Source: Rhodococcus sp. P-2
GTDB lineage: Bacteria; Actinomycetota; Actinomycetes; Mycobacteriales; Mycobacteriaceae
Length of the DNA stretch: 64,000 nucleotides
Direction of reading: 5' to 3'
Assembly (NCBI RefSeq): GCF_016598535.1
Contig: NZ_CP066779.1
Span: forward strand, 2,294,001 to 2,358,000
Shown: one piece after another, positions 8,991 to 18,809 of the stretch
How positions within the stretch are numbered: the first letter of the stretch is position 1
How the letters are laid out: the number at the start of each line of letters is the position of its first letter
Program-made: the position numbers and the translations under genes
The notes under the pieces: model-generated
What the model was told of the DNA's origin: nothing
The model's database searches: none
Seen by the model: the letters and a program-made list of their open reading frames with translations, nothing else

Positions 8991-9025
8991 TCGAACATGC
9001 ATTCGAATATGATGAATGCATGTTC
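8991..9025. promoter_or_regulatory. Probable LexA/SOS box and overlapping 12-bp dyad at the HNH gene start
   Basis: Bases 8991-9006 read TCGAAC ATGC ATTCGA, one mismatch from the actinobacterial LexA consensus TCGAAC-N4-GTTCGA. Bases 8993-9004 and 9014-9025 also form a perfect 12-bp inverted repeat (GAACATGCATTC / GAATGCATGTTC) with a 9-bp spacer that includes the start codon at 9020. LexA boxes before 13E12-type genes are established for Mycobacterium tuberculosis. The hairpin could additionally mask the start codon. Confidence 0.6.
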
Positions 9026-10516
9026 AACCCCACGACAGAGCTTTTCGGTATCTCAGCGCAGCTGACCGGTACCGAAACTGATTGTGCGCTGGTTGATCTC
9101 ATGACAGATCTGCACGCATGTGAGGCGATGCTGGTCGAACGCAAGCTCGCTGTGATTGCCGAGTTCTTTTCGCGGCGAAGCTCAGAGCATGCCGCCAGTG
9201 GTGCGTGGTCGTCGACCGCACACGAGTTGGCTGAATCGGAAGTCGGTGCGTCACTGACGATGGGCCGCGCGGCTGCAGGCAAGCTGATCGGGTTGGGGTT
9301 CTCGTTGAAGACTCGTTTGCATCGCACTCGAGCGGCGATGGCGCGTGGCGAGTTGGATCTGTACCGAGTTGGTTTGATCGATTCCGCGACCGCGAACGTG
9401 AAAGACGAATTGATCGACGAGGTGGAACGACTACTGCTCGAGCAGGTTCTCGCCCCACCAGTAGCCGGCGGAACGGGCTTGACGGGAAGGCGACTGACAG
9501 CGGCGATCGATCGGATCGTGGCGATGGTGGACCCGGAAGGTATGCGAGAACGCCGACGCCGTGCTCTCACCGATCGGTTCGTCGGGGTCAGCGCTGCCGA
9601 GGACGGGATGGCAAAGATCTTGGGCAGCATTCCGGCAGAGCAGGCTCGGGCATTCGACGGCCGACTACGCGAGTTGGCAATGTCGGTATGCCGAAACGAC
9701 TCTCGAACATACGAGCAGCGACGAGCCGACGCGCTCTTCGAGTTGACCAACGGATCACCGTTCTTGCCGTGCAACTGTGGCCGAGCTGATTGCCCGCAGG
9801 ATCGTAGCGGTGGTGTTGTCGTTCGTCGGCCCGTGGTTCACGTCGTGATGACTGATTTCACTCTGCGCGGAGGCGGCGAGCCCGCTCACCTCGACGGGTA
9901 CGGGGTGATCAGCGCTGAGCATGCTCGCGACATCACCCAAGACGCCGTAATTCGAAACGTCCGAGTACCCGCTGATACCGCCACCGAATCGGTGCCCGGT
10001 TCGGCGTACGTCTACCGGCCTGGTTCAGTTCTCGATACCTGGTTGCGGATCATCGCGGGCAGCTGCCAATGGCTGCATTGTGATGTCCCGGCCTGGAATT
10101 CCGATCTGGACCACAATGAACCGTTCCATCATGGCGACCCCGAACGCGGCGGCAAGACAGTCGAATCGAATATGAGTGCGTTCTGCCGCAACCACCATCG
10201 CCTCAAGCATTCCGACCGGTGGCGATTCGCGTCGAACCAGGATCGGACCATGTCGCTGACATCGCCGACTGGGCATTGCTACCGAACACGCCCCGCAGGG
10301 TTGATGGCCGGGCCGCACGGCCCGATACCGCCGCAGTGCGGTCGAGATCGGCGGACCCAGGCGGAGAACAAGGCCGCCCGTATCCAGTCCGAACGCAATC
10401 GTCAACGCCGACGGATACAGAAACGAGCACAGGAGCACATTCAATGTGAGCGGCGGAAATCACCGCGAGCCCATCGAGAACCCATCGATTACGGAGACGA
10501 CCCGCCACCGTTCTGA
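9020..10516 (+). CDS. 13E12-repeat family protein: DUF222 domain plus HNH endonuclease
   Basis: The 498-residue product has a long N-terminal helical DUF222 region (about 20-330, with DLMTDLHACEAMLVERKLAV near its start) and a C-terminal HNH nuclease motif. In that motif, Cys-Asp-Val-Pro leads to DLDHNEPFHHGDPERGG and then FCRNHHRLKH, giving the Cys, Asp-His, Asn and His positions expected. The very C-terminus is Arg/Gln-rich and basic, suiting DNA contact. Actinobacteria carry many paralogues, some within mobile 13E12 repeats; no flanking repeat ends are visible here. Their biological role is unproved, but damage-induced expression is known in mycobacteria, and a near-consensus SOS box overlaps this start. 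No good Shine-Dalgarno is seen. Confidence 0.88.
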   Translation: MFNPTTELFGISAQLTGTETDCALVDLMTDLHACEAMLVERKLAVIAEFFSRRSSEHAASGAWSSTAHELAESEVGASLTMGRAAAGKLIGLGFSLKTRLHRTRAAMARGELDLYRVGLIDSATANVKDELIDEVERLLLEQVLAPPVAGGTGLTGRRLTAAIDRIVAMVDPEGMRERRRRALTDRFVGVSAAEDGMAKILGSIPAEQARAFDGRLRELAMSVCRNDSRTYEQRRADALFELTNGSPFLPCNCGRADCPQDRSGGVVVRRPVVHVVMTDFTLRGGGEPAHLDGYGVISAEHARDITQDAVIRNVRVPADTATESVPGSAYVYRPGSVLDTWLRIIAGSCQWLHCDVPAWNSDLDHNEPFHHGDPERGGKTVESNMSAFCRNHHRLKHSDRWRFASNQDRTMSLTSPTGHCYRTRPAGLMAGPHGPIPPQCGRDRRTQAENKAARIQSERNRQRRRIQKRAQEHIQCERRKSPRAHREPIDYGDDPPPF

Positions 10517-10547
10517 GGTGCCGAGGTGCGTCGACGTGTCGCCGGGG

Positions 10548-10706
10548 TCAATCTGACGTCGGCTTGGTGTCGTCATCTCCCGCTGACGGATCCTCTTCGG
10601 CAAACGGATCGATGGTGTCGACACCTTCGAGGACGGTCAGTTCTTCTTCAGCCTCGGCCAGGAGGCCCTTGGCTTCAGCTTCGAACTTCTTCTCCCAATC
10701 GGACAT
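10548..10706 (-). CDS. Small acidic hypothetical protein, 52 residues
   Basis: Not a known family to me. The minus-strand frame from ATG 10706 to TGA 10548 encodes MSDWEKKFEAEAKGLLAEAE, then an acidic helix, then a disordered tail rich in Asp, Glu, Ser and Pro ending KPTSD. An AAGGGG ribosome site sits 6-11 bases upstream of the ATG, and codon third positions are GC-rich as in neighbouring genes. About one residue in three is acidic. The first half should form an amphipathic helix, the rest is likely unstructured. It converges with the HNH gene (31 bp apart) and is divergent from the SDR at 10842. Confidence 0.65.
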   Translation of the reverse strand: MSDWEKKFEAEAKGLLAEAEEELTVLEGVDTIDPFAEEDPSAGDDDTKPTSD

Positions 10707-10795
10707 ACCGAGCCCCTTCTCTTCCGAAGCGAGTTCCCGCTGTATCTGAACTCAGACTACGTCGCCGGCGACGAGTTTCGCCTTCCGCTCGAGTC

Positions 10796-10815
10796 ATTAC
10801 TCATGACCGAGTAAT
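10796..10815. promoter_or_regulatory. Inverted repeat upstream of the mycofactocin-type SDR
   Basis: ATTACTC, 6 bases, GAGTAAT: a perfect 7-bp-arm dyad ending 26 bp before the SDR start codon. Size and spacing suit a TetR-type operator. The regulator is not adjacent. Confidence 0.4.
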
Positions 10816-10841
10816 CATGTATCTCGACGGACGGAGCACCC

Positions 10842-11666
10842 ATGCCCGGACAGTTGGAAGGCAAAACCGCACTGATCACCGGAGCCGCCCGAGGTCAGGG
10901 CCGAAGCCACGCCGTGCGACTGGCGCAGGAGGGCGCGAACATCATTGCGCTCGACATCTGCCGTCAGATCGAATCGGTGGCCTACCCGATGGGAACCGAC
11001 GACGATTTGAGGCAGACAACGGCAATGGTCGAGGCCCTCGGGAGACATGTCGTCGCGCGAGAAGTCGACGTTCGCGATTTACCTGCGCTAGAAGCTGCAG
11101 TATCCGAAGGAATTGCGGAGTTGGGCAGCCTCGACATCGTCCTGGCCAACGCCGGTATCGGCATGATGTCTCCGGACGTCGACGATGCTCGCGCCTTCCG
11201 CGACCAGATGGAGGTCAATCTCTTCGGTGTCTGGAATACCGTCCAGGCCGCAGCGCCCCCGATGATCGAGCAAGGGACAGGCGGCGCAATAGTCCTGACC
11301 GGATCGACACTGGGACTCGTCGGTCGCGGAGGTGACGGCACCGGCGGGTCCGACGGCTACTGCGCGAGTAAACATGCCATCGTGGGGCTTGGTCGCACGT
11401 GGTCGCACTGGCTTGCTCCCCACAATATTCGTGTCAACTCCGTGCACCCGACGGGCGCGAATACACCCATGGTCGTCAACGACGCCGTCGCGAAACTGTT
11501 TGCGGACTCCCCCACATCGAGCGGAGCCGACGTGGGCAACCTCTTGAACGTCGGGCTGATCGAGGCTGCCGACGTCAGCAACGCGATAGCCTGGTTGGTT
11601 TCGGATCAGGCTCGATACGTCACAGGTATCGCGTTGCCGGTCGACGCCGGCTTCACGGCCAAATAG
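10842..11666 (+). CDS. SDR oxidoreductase of the mycofactocin-coupled subfamily
   Basis: 274 residues. TGAARGQGRSHAVRLAQEGA is the hallmark of the TIGR03971-type SDRs, whose NAD cofactor stays bound and is recycled through mycofactocin rather than exchanged. Other features are the long insert after strand two (IALDICRQIESVAYPMGTDD), LANAGIG, the catalytic Ser in VLTGST, Tyr-Cys-Ala-Ser-Lys, and RVNSVHPTGANTPMV near the C-terminus. A GGAG ribosome site precedes ATG 10842. No mycofactocin biosynthesis gene is in the window. Substrates in this family are alcohols such as carveol or steroid-like alcohols. It stands alone behind its own promoter and dyad. Confidence 0.85.
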   Translation: MPGQLEGKTALITGAARGQGRSHAVRLAQEGANIIALDICRQIESVAYPMGTDDDLRQTTAMVEALGRHVVAREVDVRDLPALEAAVSEGIAELGSLDIVLANAGIGMMSPDVDDARAFRDQMEVNLFGVWNTVQAAAPPMIEQGTGGAIVLTGSTLGLVGRGGDGTGGSDGYCASKHAIVGLGRTWSHWLAPHNIRVNSVHPTGANTPMVVNDAVAKLFADSPTSSGADVGNLLNVGLIEAADVSNAIAWLVSDQARYVTGIALPVDAGFTAK

Positions 11667-11697
11667 ACACCGCAATCTCGAGCCGAAGAACTGCCGA

Positions 11698-12486
11698 TCA
11701 GTCGACGGTCGGCGCCCACTGCACACCGTTGATGTGCCCGCCGCCGTCGACGAAGAGGGTGTTGCCGGTGACGTAGCGGCTGTCGTCACTCGCCAGGAAG
11801 GCCGCAACGGGGCCGATGTCGTCGAGGGGATCGCCGATCCGCCCCATCGGGTTCTGTGCGGCCATCACTGCCACGTTCTCCGGATTGGCTTCGGCGACAC
11901 GCTTGTACGCCGCACTCTGCGCACCGGGACAGATGACGTTGCAGGTCACATGCTTGGGGGCCCACTCGCGGGCAGCAGTGCGAGTCAGCGTTCGCAATGC
12001 TTCCTTGGCCGCGTTGTACTGCACCGAGTACATGTGAGCATTCACCCCGTTGAGGCTGCACATGTTGATCACGCGGCCGGTGCCGTGACGCTCGAGTTCC
12101 GGCAACGCGGCCTGCATGGCCCAGAAAGCGGCCATCACTGCCATGTCGAAACCGCCGCGCAATTGCTCGTCGGTCATGTTCTCGAGCCGAGCGAAACCGA
12201 AAGTCCGCCAAGCATTGTTGACCAGGATGTCGAGGCGCCCGAACCGCTCGACGGCCCGGTCCACCATGGCGCCAACCTGCGCTTTGTCGGTGACATCGGT
12301 ACGGATGAACTCAGCCTCCGCGCCCCATTCGTCCCGCAACCACTGGGTGGTTTCGAGGCCCGCTGCCTCGTCGATCTCGGCAACCAACACCGACGCGCCT
12401 TCACGCGCGAACGCGCCCGCCACTCCGCGCCCGATGCCCATACCGGCACCGGTGACCACTGCTACACGTCCGTCGAGCTTGCCCAC
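11698..12486 (-). CDS. SDR oxidoreductase, last gene of the beta-oxidation operon
   Basis: A 262-residue classical SDR: TGAGMGIGRG (about 12-21), NNAWRTFG, catalytic Ser in NMCSLNG, and Tyr-Asn-Ala-Ala-Lys in place of the usual YxASK, still with the Tyr-x3-Lys spacing. The C-terminus YVTGNTLFVDGGGHINGVQW is typical. GTG 12486 with GAAGGAGG just upstream is preferred over an in-frame ATG at 12564 that would run into the thioesterase gene. It lies 23 bp after the thioesterase and ends the six-gene operon that begins with the FadA5-like thiolase. A 3-hydroxyacyl-CoA or hydroxysteroid dehydrogenase role is likely from position, not proven. Confidence 0.85.
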   Translation of the reverse strand: MGKLDGRVAVVTGAGMGIGRGVAGAFAREGASVLVAEIDEAAGLETTQWLRDEWGAEAEFIRTDVTDKAQVGAMVDRAVERFGRLDILVNNAWRTFGFARLENMTDEQLRGGFDMAVMAAFWAMQAALPELERHGTGRVINMCSLNGVNAHMYSVQYNAAKEALRTLTRTAAREWAPKHVTCNVICPGAQSAAYKRVAEANPENVAVMAAQNPMGRIGDPLDDIGPVAAFLASDDSRYVTGNTLFVDGGGHINGVQWAPTVD

Positions 12487-12509
12487 TGGGCCCTCCTTCG
12501 TCAGAACCC

Positions 12510-13160
12510 CTACCTGGGGCGCGGCACGGTCTTGTCGATGAACAGGCCCTCTACCGATACACACAATTCGCCGTCCGCAGTCTTGATCTCACCGACGGTG
12601 TGAATCTTGCGGCCGTCCTTGGAAAGGAATTTGCCGCTGATCGTGAGGGGCTCGAACAGCGGAGTCGGGCGATGGTACCGAGTGCTCAATTGTGCTGTCA
12701 TGCCGGAAGTTCCGCCCCAGGCGTTCGCGACGCCGAGAACGTGATCGAGCAGCAGCGCCGAAACACCGCCGTGTACATGGCCGGGAGGGCCCTGGTACGG
12801 CAGCGTCAACGTGACCACTCCCTGCACCGACCCGTCAGCGAGCCCTTCCAGAACGAGCGGCGGCGCAATGGCATTCTCGGGGCCGGTCACCGGATCGTGA
12901 CGAGTCACGCCCTCACCGTTCCACATGTCGATCAAACGCTCAGCCACCTCGGGTGAGTGCTGCTCGAGGTGCTCGGCAATGCTGTTGAGCTCCTCCGCAA
13001 CCCGGTCCAGGTTGGCGTTTTCGCGGTCGGTCCGCAGCATCGCGTCGACAACGCGTCGGGCTGCTGCCGTGGCCCGGTCGACGGGGGCGTCTTGCGGCGG
13101 CGATGTCAGAATCGTGCCGCCCGGGTGTGTGGCTGCCGTGGGGTGTGTACCGAGGTCCAT
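12510..13160 (-). CDS. PaaI-type hotdog thioesterase
   Basis: 216 residues with a helical N-terminal extension of about 80 residues and a C-terminal hotdog domain. GPPGHVHGGVSALLLDHVLG (about 125-144) is the PaaI/YiiD motif where the Asp and the Gly-rich helix form the acyl-CoA site. It should hydrolyse an acyl-CoA, possibly to release CoA from dead-end intermediates. ATG 13160 overlaps the stop of the MaoC-type hydratase by one base (TGATG), so it is coupled to it. I rejected the in-frame upstream extension to 13613, which lies within the hydratase gene. Confidence 0.85.
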   Translation of the reverse strand: MDLGTHPTAATHPGGTILTSPPQDAPVDRATAAARRVVDAMLRTDRENANLDRVAEELNSIAEHLEQHSPEVAERLIDMWNGEGVTRHDPVTGPENAIAPPLVLEGLADGSVQGVVTLTLPYQGPPGHVHGGVSALLLDHVLGVANAWGGTSGMTAQLSTRYHRPTPLFEPLTISGKFLSKDGRKIHTVGEIKTADGELCVSVEGLFIDKTVPRPR

Positions 13161-14029
13161 CAGTTGATCTCCATTGTTGCGTGTGTGAGAACCGGGGAGT
13201 TCTCGCGCTCGGGGCAGGTCGCCGCCAACGTCAACGTGTTGCCGTCCTGCCATACCGAGGTGGTGATGGATTCGCCGGGGAACAGCGAACCGGCAAACCG
13301 CACCGAGTAGTTCTTCACCCTCGTCGGATCTCCGTCGAGGATTCCGTCCACCACTGCCTTGCAGACGATGCCGTACGACGCCAGGCCGTGCAGAATCGGA
13401 GCGTCGAAGCCCGCCATCTTCGCGAAGGCAGGATCGGCGTGCAGCGGGTTCATGTCTCCACTGAGTCGGTACACCAGCGCCTGTGAGGGACTCGTGCTCG
13501 ACGTCAGTACCTTGTCGGGCGCCTGATCGGGCACCCCGGCAACAACTTCGGGACCGGCACTGCCGCCGAAGCCACCTTCGCCGCGCGCCCAGATCTGCAT
13601 TCCGGTGGTCCACAACGGGTTCCCGTCAAAGTCGTGCGCCGCGGTCTCGAGAACGATCACAGCTGCCTTTCCCTTGTCCCAGACGTCGGCGACCCGAGAG
13701 GAAATACGAGCAGCACCCGTCGACGGGATCGGCGCGTGAAGTGTCAGCGACTGCCCACCGTGCAGAATCTTGCGCAGGTCGATGTCGATTCCCGGCATAC
13801 TCATCGACGGTGCGGGCAGCACACCCGCCGAAACTCCCTGGCCTGCAACCATTGCAAACGTCGGAAGTACCTTCAGACCCTTTTCGTACACCCAGGTGAG
13901 TTCTGCGGGATCCAGAGCATTCGCTCCTGCTCCGAGTCCCAACTGGTAGAGCATGACGTCGCGGTCGGTCCACGACGCTTCGCGCACTGTCGGTTCGGCG
14001 GACAACGCCACATCGAGATCGATAGCCAT
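13160..14029 (-). CDS. MaoC-type double-hotdog enoyl-CoA hydratase
   Basis: At 289 residues it matches the two-hotdog (R)-specific enoyl-CoA hydratase 2 class, such as M. tuberculosis Rv3389c. The N-terminal half holds WTDRDVMLYQLGLGAGANAL (about 18-37). The C-terminal half holds the catalytic hydratase-2 motif YRLSGDMNPLHADPAFAKMA, with Asp and His separated as expected, followed by ILHGLASYGI. It would hydrate a trans-2-enoyl-CoA in a beta-oxidation spiral, consistent with the acyl-CoA dehydrogenase and thiolases upstream in the operon. ATG 14029 overlaps the thiolase stop by one base. Steroid or bile-acid side-chain enoyl-CoA is the likeliest substrate by context. Confidence 0.88.
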   Translation of the reverse strand: MAIDLDVALSAEPTVREASWTDRDVMLYQLGLGAGANALDPAELTWVYEKGLKVLPTFAMVAGQGVSAGVLPAPSMSMPGIDIDLRKILHGGQSLTLHAPIPSTGAARISSRVADVWDKGKAAVIVLETAAHDFDGNPLWTTGMQIWARGEGGFGGSAGPEVVAGVPDQAPDKVLTSSTSPSQALVYRLSGDMNPLHADPAFAKMAGFDAPILHGLASYGIVCKAVVDGILDGDPTRVKNYSVRFAGSLFPGESITTSVWQDGNTLTLAATCPERENSPVLTHATMEIN

Positions 14030-15231
14030 CAGTTCTCCAAAGTTCCGGCTCGGTAGACCGTCACGACGCAAGCGCCGCCCAGTCCGAGGTTGTGCTGCAA
14101 TCCGATTCGTGCGCCCTCGACCTGGCGAGCGTCCGCGGTCCCGCGAAGCTGCCACGTGAGTTCGGCGCACTGGGCCAGCCCCGTCGCGCCCAGCGGGTGT
14201 CCCTTCGAGATCAAACCACCCGACGGGTTGACGACCCACTGGCCGCCGTACGTGGTCGCGCCGGATTCGACGAGCTTTCCGCCCTCTCCGACAGCGCACA
14301 TCCCCAGGCCCTCGTAGGTGATGATCTCGTTGATCGCGAAGCAGTCGTGCAGCTCGATGACGTCGACGTCTTCGATGCTGATGCCGGCTTCGGCAAAGAC
14401 CTGCTCGGCGGCCGCCGCCGTCATCGGCGCGCCGACAACGTCGATCATCGACCTCTCGGCAAATGCTGCCTCGGTGTCGGTGGTCATGGCCTGAGCGACG
14501 ATCTCGATCGCTCGGCCCTCGAGTCCGTGCTCACGGACGAACTTCTCACTCACGACGATCGCGGCTCCGGCGCCGTCCGAAGTCGGCGAGCACTGCGAAC
14601 GTGTCAGTGGATCGTGAATCATCTTGTCACCGAGTACCTGTTCGAGGGTGTACTCGTCACGGAACTGCGCATACGGGTTGTTGACCGAGTGCTTGTGGTT
14701 CTTGACCGCCACGGCTGCAATCTGTTCGACCGTCGTGCCGTACTTCTTCATGTGTTCGACGGCAGCATTGCCGAACAGCTGCGCAGTCATGGGTGAGCGC
14801 GCGAAACCGTAGTCCTCGACCATGATCTTCAGCTGCGAGTCCAAAGTCGTGACCTTGGGCATCTCACCGGTGCCGGTCAGTGCAGTTTTGGTCATCTTCT
14901 CGAAGCCGACGGCCAAAGCGCACTCGGCTTGCCCGGCCTGGACCCATTCGCGCGCCGTCATCAGTGCCGTCGAGCCGGTGGCGCAGTTGTTGTTGACGTT
15001 GACGATCGGAATGCCGGTCAGACCGGTCTCGTAGAGAGCTCGCTGTCCTGCCGTCGACGCATTGAACACGTAACCGACTGCGGCGCGCTGGATCTGGTCG
15101 TAGCCGATGCCGGCATCGGCCAGGGCATTCGAGACGGCTTCGGTCACCATGTCCGGGTATTCCCAGTCGCGGGTCTCGATCTTCTCGAACTTGGTCATGC
15201 CCACGCCGATGACGAAGGTGCGATTGCTCAT
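14029..15231 (-). CDS. Lipid-transfer-protein-type (SCP-x/Ltp1-like) thiolase
   Basis: A 400-residue thiolase-fold protein of the Ltp/SCP-x group. It begins with TFVIGVGMTKFEK, has the nucleophile Cys in VNVNNNCATGS (about 92), NHKHSVNNPYAQF, and a C-terminal GGLISKGHPLGATGLAQCAE with the catalytic His. I recall close resemblance to mycobacterial Ltp1 (Rv2790c). Members of this group include steroid side-chain thiolases and aldolases (Ltp2-4), the latter needing a DUF35 partner, which is not seen here. ATG 15231 is 7 bp from the fused dehydrogenase; the upstream in-frame extension overlaps that gene. Either thiolysis or retro-aldol cleavage of a side chain is possible. Confidence 0.85.
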   Translation of the reverse strand: MSNRTFVIGVGMTKFEKIETRDWEYPDMVTEAVSNALADAGIGYDQIQRAAVGYVFNASTAGQRALYETGLTGIPIVNVNNNCATGSTALMTAREWVQAGQAECALAVGFEKMTKTALTGTGEMPKVTTLDSQLKIMVEDYGFARSPMTAQLFGNAAVEHMKKYGTTVEQIAAVAVKNHKHSVNNPYAQFRDEYTLEQVLGDKMIHDPLTRSQCSPTSDGAGAAIVVSEKFVREHGLEGRAIEIVAQAMTTDTEAAFAERSMIDVVGAPMTAAAAEQVFAEAGISIEDVDVIELHDCFAINEIITYEGLGMCAVGEGGKLVESGATTYGGQWVVNPSGGLISKGHPLGATGLAQCAELTWQLRGTADARQVEGARIGLQHNLGLGGACVVTVYRAGTLEN

Positions 15232-15238
15232 GTGCAGG

Positions 15239-17419
15239 TCACTTTCCCGGTTCGGGGTCGCGAGGCAGACCCAGGATTCGCTCACCGATGATGTTGAGCT
15301 GAACATTGGTTGTACCACCCGCGATGGACATGCACTGCGAGTTCAAGAACATCTGGGTTGCAGACATCCGATGCTGTTCGCCCAGAAGTGAACTCGGCCC
15401 GGCCCACTCCATTGCCACGTCCCAGACCTGCTGGATGTGCTCGACACCGATCAACTTTGCCACCGAGGACTCGGCGCCCGGCTGGGCGCCGGTGAGCGAG
15501 CGCAGCGTGGTGCGCAGACCGAGAAGACCGCCGGATTGCGCGTCGCACAGCACCTTTCCGAGAACGGTCAACTGCTCGTTGTCGATGCCACCGGGCAGTC
15601 CGTCGACCAGGCTCAGAAGAGCCTCGCCACCCGATCCGAGAGACGAGTCGTTGGACAACGAGACACGCTCGTTGGCCAGCGTGGTGCGAGCGAGCTTCCA
15701 GCCGTCGCCTGGCTCGCCGACCAGGCACTCGTCAGGAACGAAGACGTCGTCGAAGAAGACTTCGTTGAACAGTGCTTCACCGGTGATCTCGCGCAGCGGA
15801 CGAATGTCGAGGCCACTGTTCTTGATGTCGATGAGGAAGTAGGACAGGCCCTTGTGCTTGGGTGCGTCAGCGTCGGTGCGCGCGAGGCAGATTCCCCAGT
15901 GCGCGTCGCGTGCCATCGACGTCCACACCTTCTGGCCCTGCAGCTTCCAGCCACCGTCGACCTTGGTAGCCTTGGTACTCAGGGCCGCGAGGTCGGAACC
16001 TGCGCCGGGCTCGGAGAAGAGCTGGCACCAGACTATGTCGCCGCGCAGTGACGGCGGGACGAACTTGGCAAGCTGCTCTTCGTTGCCGTGCGCGATGAGC
16101 GTCGGGATGACCCAGTTGCCGATGATCATGTCGTGCGGCTTGATCTTCGCCGCGCGCAATTCCCCGGCGATCACGAGCTGGCTGACAGCATCGGCGGACT
16201 TGCCCCACGGAGCCGTGAAGTGCGGTGCGGTGTAGCCCTTTTCCGCGAGATACGTCTTCTGTGCGGCGCCTTCGAGTTCGAGAGCAGGAGCAAGTTCAGC
16301 GCGAACGTCGGCGCGGATCGCCTCTGCCTCCGGCGGCAACTCGATGCTGAGCACGCGACGGGCGCCGGCAATGGTCAGCTCCGCAACACGACGACGCCAA
16401 GATGCCGTGGAACCCAGCAGAATTCGCAAGGACTGCGCGCGGCGCAGGTACAGGTGCGCGTCATGCTCCCACGTGTAACCGATTCCGCCAAGCACCTGGA
16501 TGCAGTCACGCGTGACGGAAAAGCCTGCCTCCAGGGCCGTGGCTCCGGCGACTGCTGCTGCGAGAGAAGCCTCTTCGGCACCGACGCCGTTCGCCGGTGT
16601 CAGCGCACGCGCAGCGTCCCAAGCGCAGACGCGCGCCTGCTCGGCAAGAGCGAGCATGCGGGCAGCCTTGTGCTTGACTCCCTGGAACTGGCCGATCGCG
16701 CGACCGAACTGCTGACGCACCTTCGCGTAGTCGGCCGAGGTCGTGACTGCCCAGTCGGCCAAGCCTGATGCCTCGGCCGCGAACAGTGTTGCGGCAATGT
16801 CGAGTACACGCTGGGTATCGATGGTGAGGATCTCGGAATCGGTGAGGACCAAACCATCGACGGTGACCTCGGAGTTACGACGCACGACGTCATAGCTGGC
16901 CAAGTCCGTGACCTCGAGACGATCGCGTTCGAGCAACACGAATCCGCTGTCGGTCGCGAGCAGGAACACGTCGCTGACATGACCGCCGAGAATGTGGCTG
17001 GACGTACCACTCAGAGTGGCGACACCACCGTCGCGTGTGATCTTCAGTGAACCCGGCTGCAGTGCAACAGCTCCGAGATTACTGCCGTCCACGAGCGCCG
17101 GTAGCCTGCCGGTCACCCCGGCATCGCTGAGTACGGCGCTGACCACTACCGTCGGCAGGAACGGTCCGGGAACCATCGAGCGTCCCAGTTCCTCGACGAC
17201 GATAGCGAGTTCGACCAATCCGTATCCGGCACCGCCGAATTCCTCGGCTACGTGCAGTCCGAGAAGTCCCTGCTCGGCAAGCCCGTTCCAGAGTTGGGGG
17301 CGGGTTTCGACCTTCGCCTCGACCGCTTCACGGATGACGGTGGGTGTTGCGTGACGCGCCGCCCAGCCCCGTACGGAGTCGCGGAGGTCACGATCTTCTT
17401 CACTCAATCCAATAGTCAT
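15239..17419 (-). CDS. Fused two-domain acyl-CoA dehydrogenase, FadE34-like
   Basis: At 726 residues this is a tandem fusion of two acyl-CoA dehydrogenase modules (about 1-365 and 370-726). Module one has LLGLHVAEEFGGAGYGLVEL and ends with VLGGIGYTWEHDAHLYLRRA, as in FadE28-type steroid dehydrogenase subunits. Module two has WCQLFSEPGAGSDLAALST (FAD/acyl site) and ends with SIAGGTTNVQLNIIGERILG, where Gly stands at the position of the Glu in the usual YEGT. FadE34/ChsE3 of M. tuberculosis, which dehydrogenates a C24 steroid side chain, has the same architecture. It sits 34 bp after the FadA5-like thiolase. Steroid or bile-acid side-chain dehydrogenation is likely; substrate length is not determined. 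Confidence 0.9.
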   Translation of the reverse strand: MTIGLSEEDRDLRDSVRGWAARHATPTVIREAVEAKVETRPQLWNGLAEQGLLGLHVAEEFGGAGYGLVELAIVVEELGRSMVPGPFLPTVVVSAVLSDAGVTGRLPALVDGSNLGAVALQPGSLKITRDGGVATLSGTSSHILGGHVSDVFLLATDSGFVLLERDRLEVTDLASYDVVRRNSEVTVDGLVLTDSEILTIDTQRVLDIAATLFAAEASGLADWAVTTSADYAKVRQQFGRAIGQFQGVKHKAARMLALAEQARVCAWDAARALTPANGVGAEEASLAAAVAGATALEAGFSVTRDCIQVLGGIGYTWEHDAHLYLRRAQSLRILLGSTASWRRRVAELTIAGARRVLSIELPPEAEAIRADVRAELAPALELEGAAQKTYLAEKGYTAPHFTAPWGKSADAVSQLVIAGELRAAKIKPHDMIIGNWVIPTLIAHGNEEQLAKFVPPSLRGDIVWCQLFSEPGAGSDLAALSTKATKVDGGWKLQGQKVWTSMARDAHWGICLARTDADAPKHKGLSYFLIDIKNSGLDIRPLREITGEALFNEVFFDDVFVPDECLVGEPGDGWKLARTTLANERVSLSNDSSLGSGGEALLSLVDGLPGGIDNEQLTVLGKVLCDAQSGGLLGLRTTLRSLTGAQPGAESSVAKLIGVEHIQQVWDVAMEWAGPSSLLGEQHRMSATQMFLNSQCMSIAGGTTNVQLNIIGERILGLPRDPEPGK

Positions 17420-17453
17420 GTCTACCTCGTCAATTCGACAGTGTCAGTACGGG

Positions 17454-18665
<1,212 letters not shown>

Positions 18666-18714
18666 TCAATTTTCTGTAATTTATTCTATTAATGATGTCA
18701 GGGCAATGTCCGGA

Positions 18715-18766
18715 TTGACATCAACTCTGAACCAGTGCCGATCCAAAAATAGAATTGATTTCAATT
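18715..18766. promoter_or_regulatory. Two TTGA-N2-TCAA palindromes in the promoter of the steroid thiolase operon
   Basis: TTGACATCAA at 18715-18724 and TTGATTTCAA at 18755-18764 lie exactly 40 bp apart, about four helical turns. The second extends to AATTGA-TT-TCAATT (18753-18766). They sit in a strikingly AT-rich 110-bp stretch (18665-18777) upstream of the six-gene operon. They do not match the KstR consensus of mycobacteria (AAC-GTT core). The neighbouring TetR protein is the obvious candidate to bind them. Confidence 0.5.
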
Positions 18767-18809
18767 TTGAAGAAATGACGAACCCACCCCGAGGAGGGGC
18801 GAGGTCACG

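Noticed and set aside
9020-10516. The 13E12/HNH gene as part of a mobile element
   Set aside because: No flanking inverted or direct repeats, recombinase or target duplication are visible; such genes are also ordinary chromosomal genes in actinobacteria.
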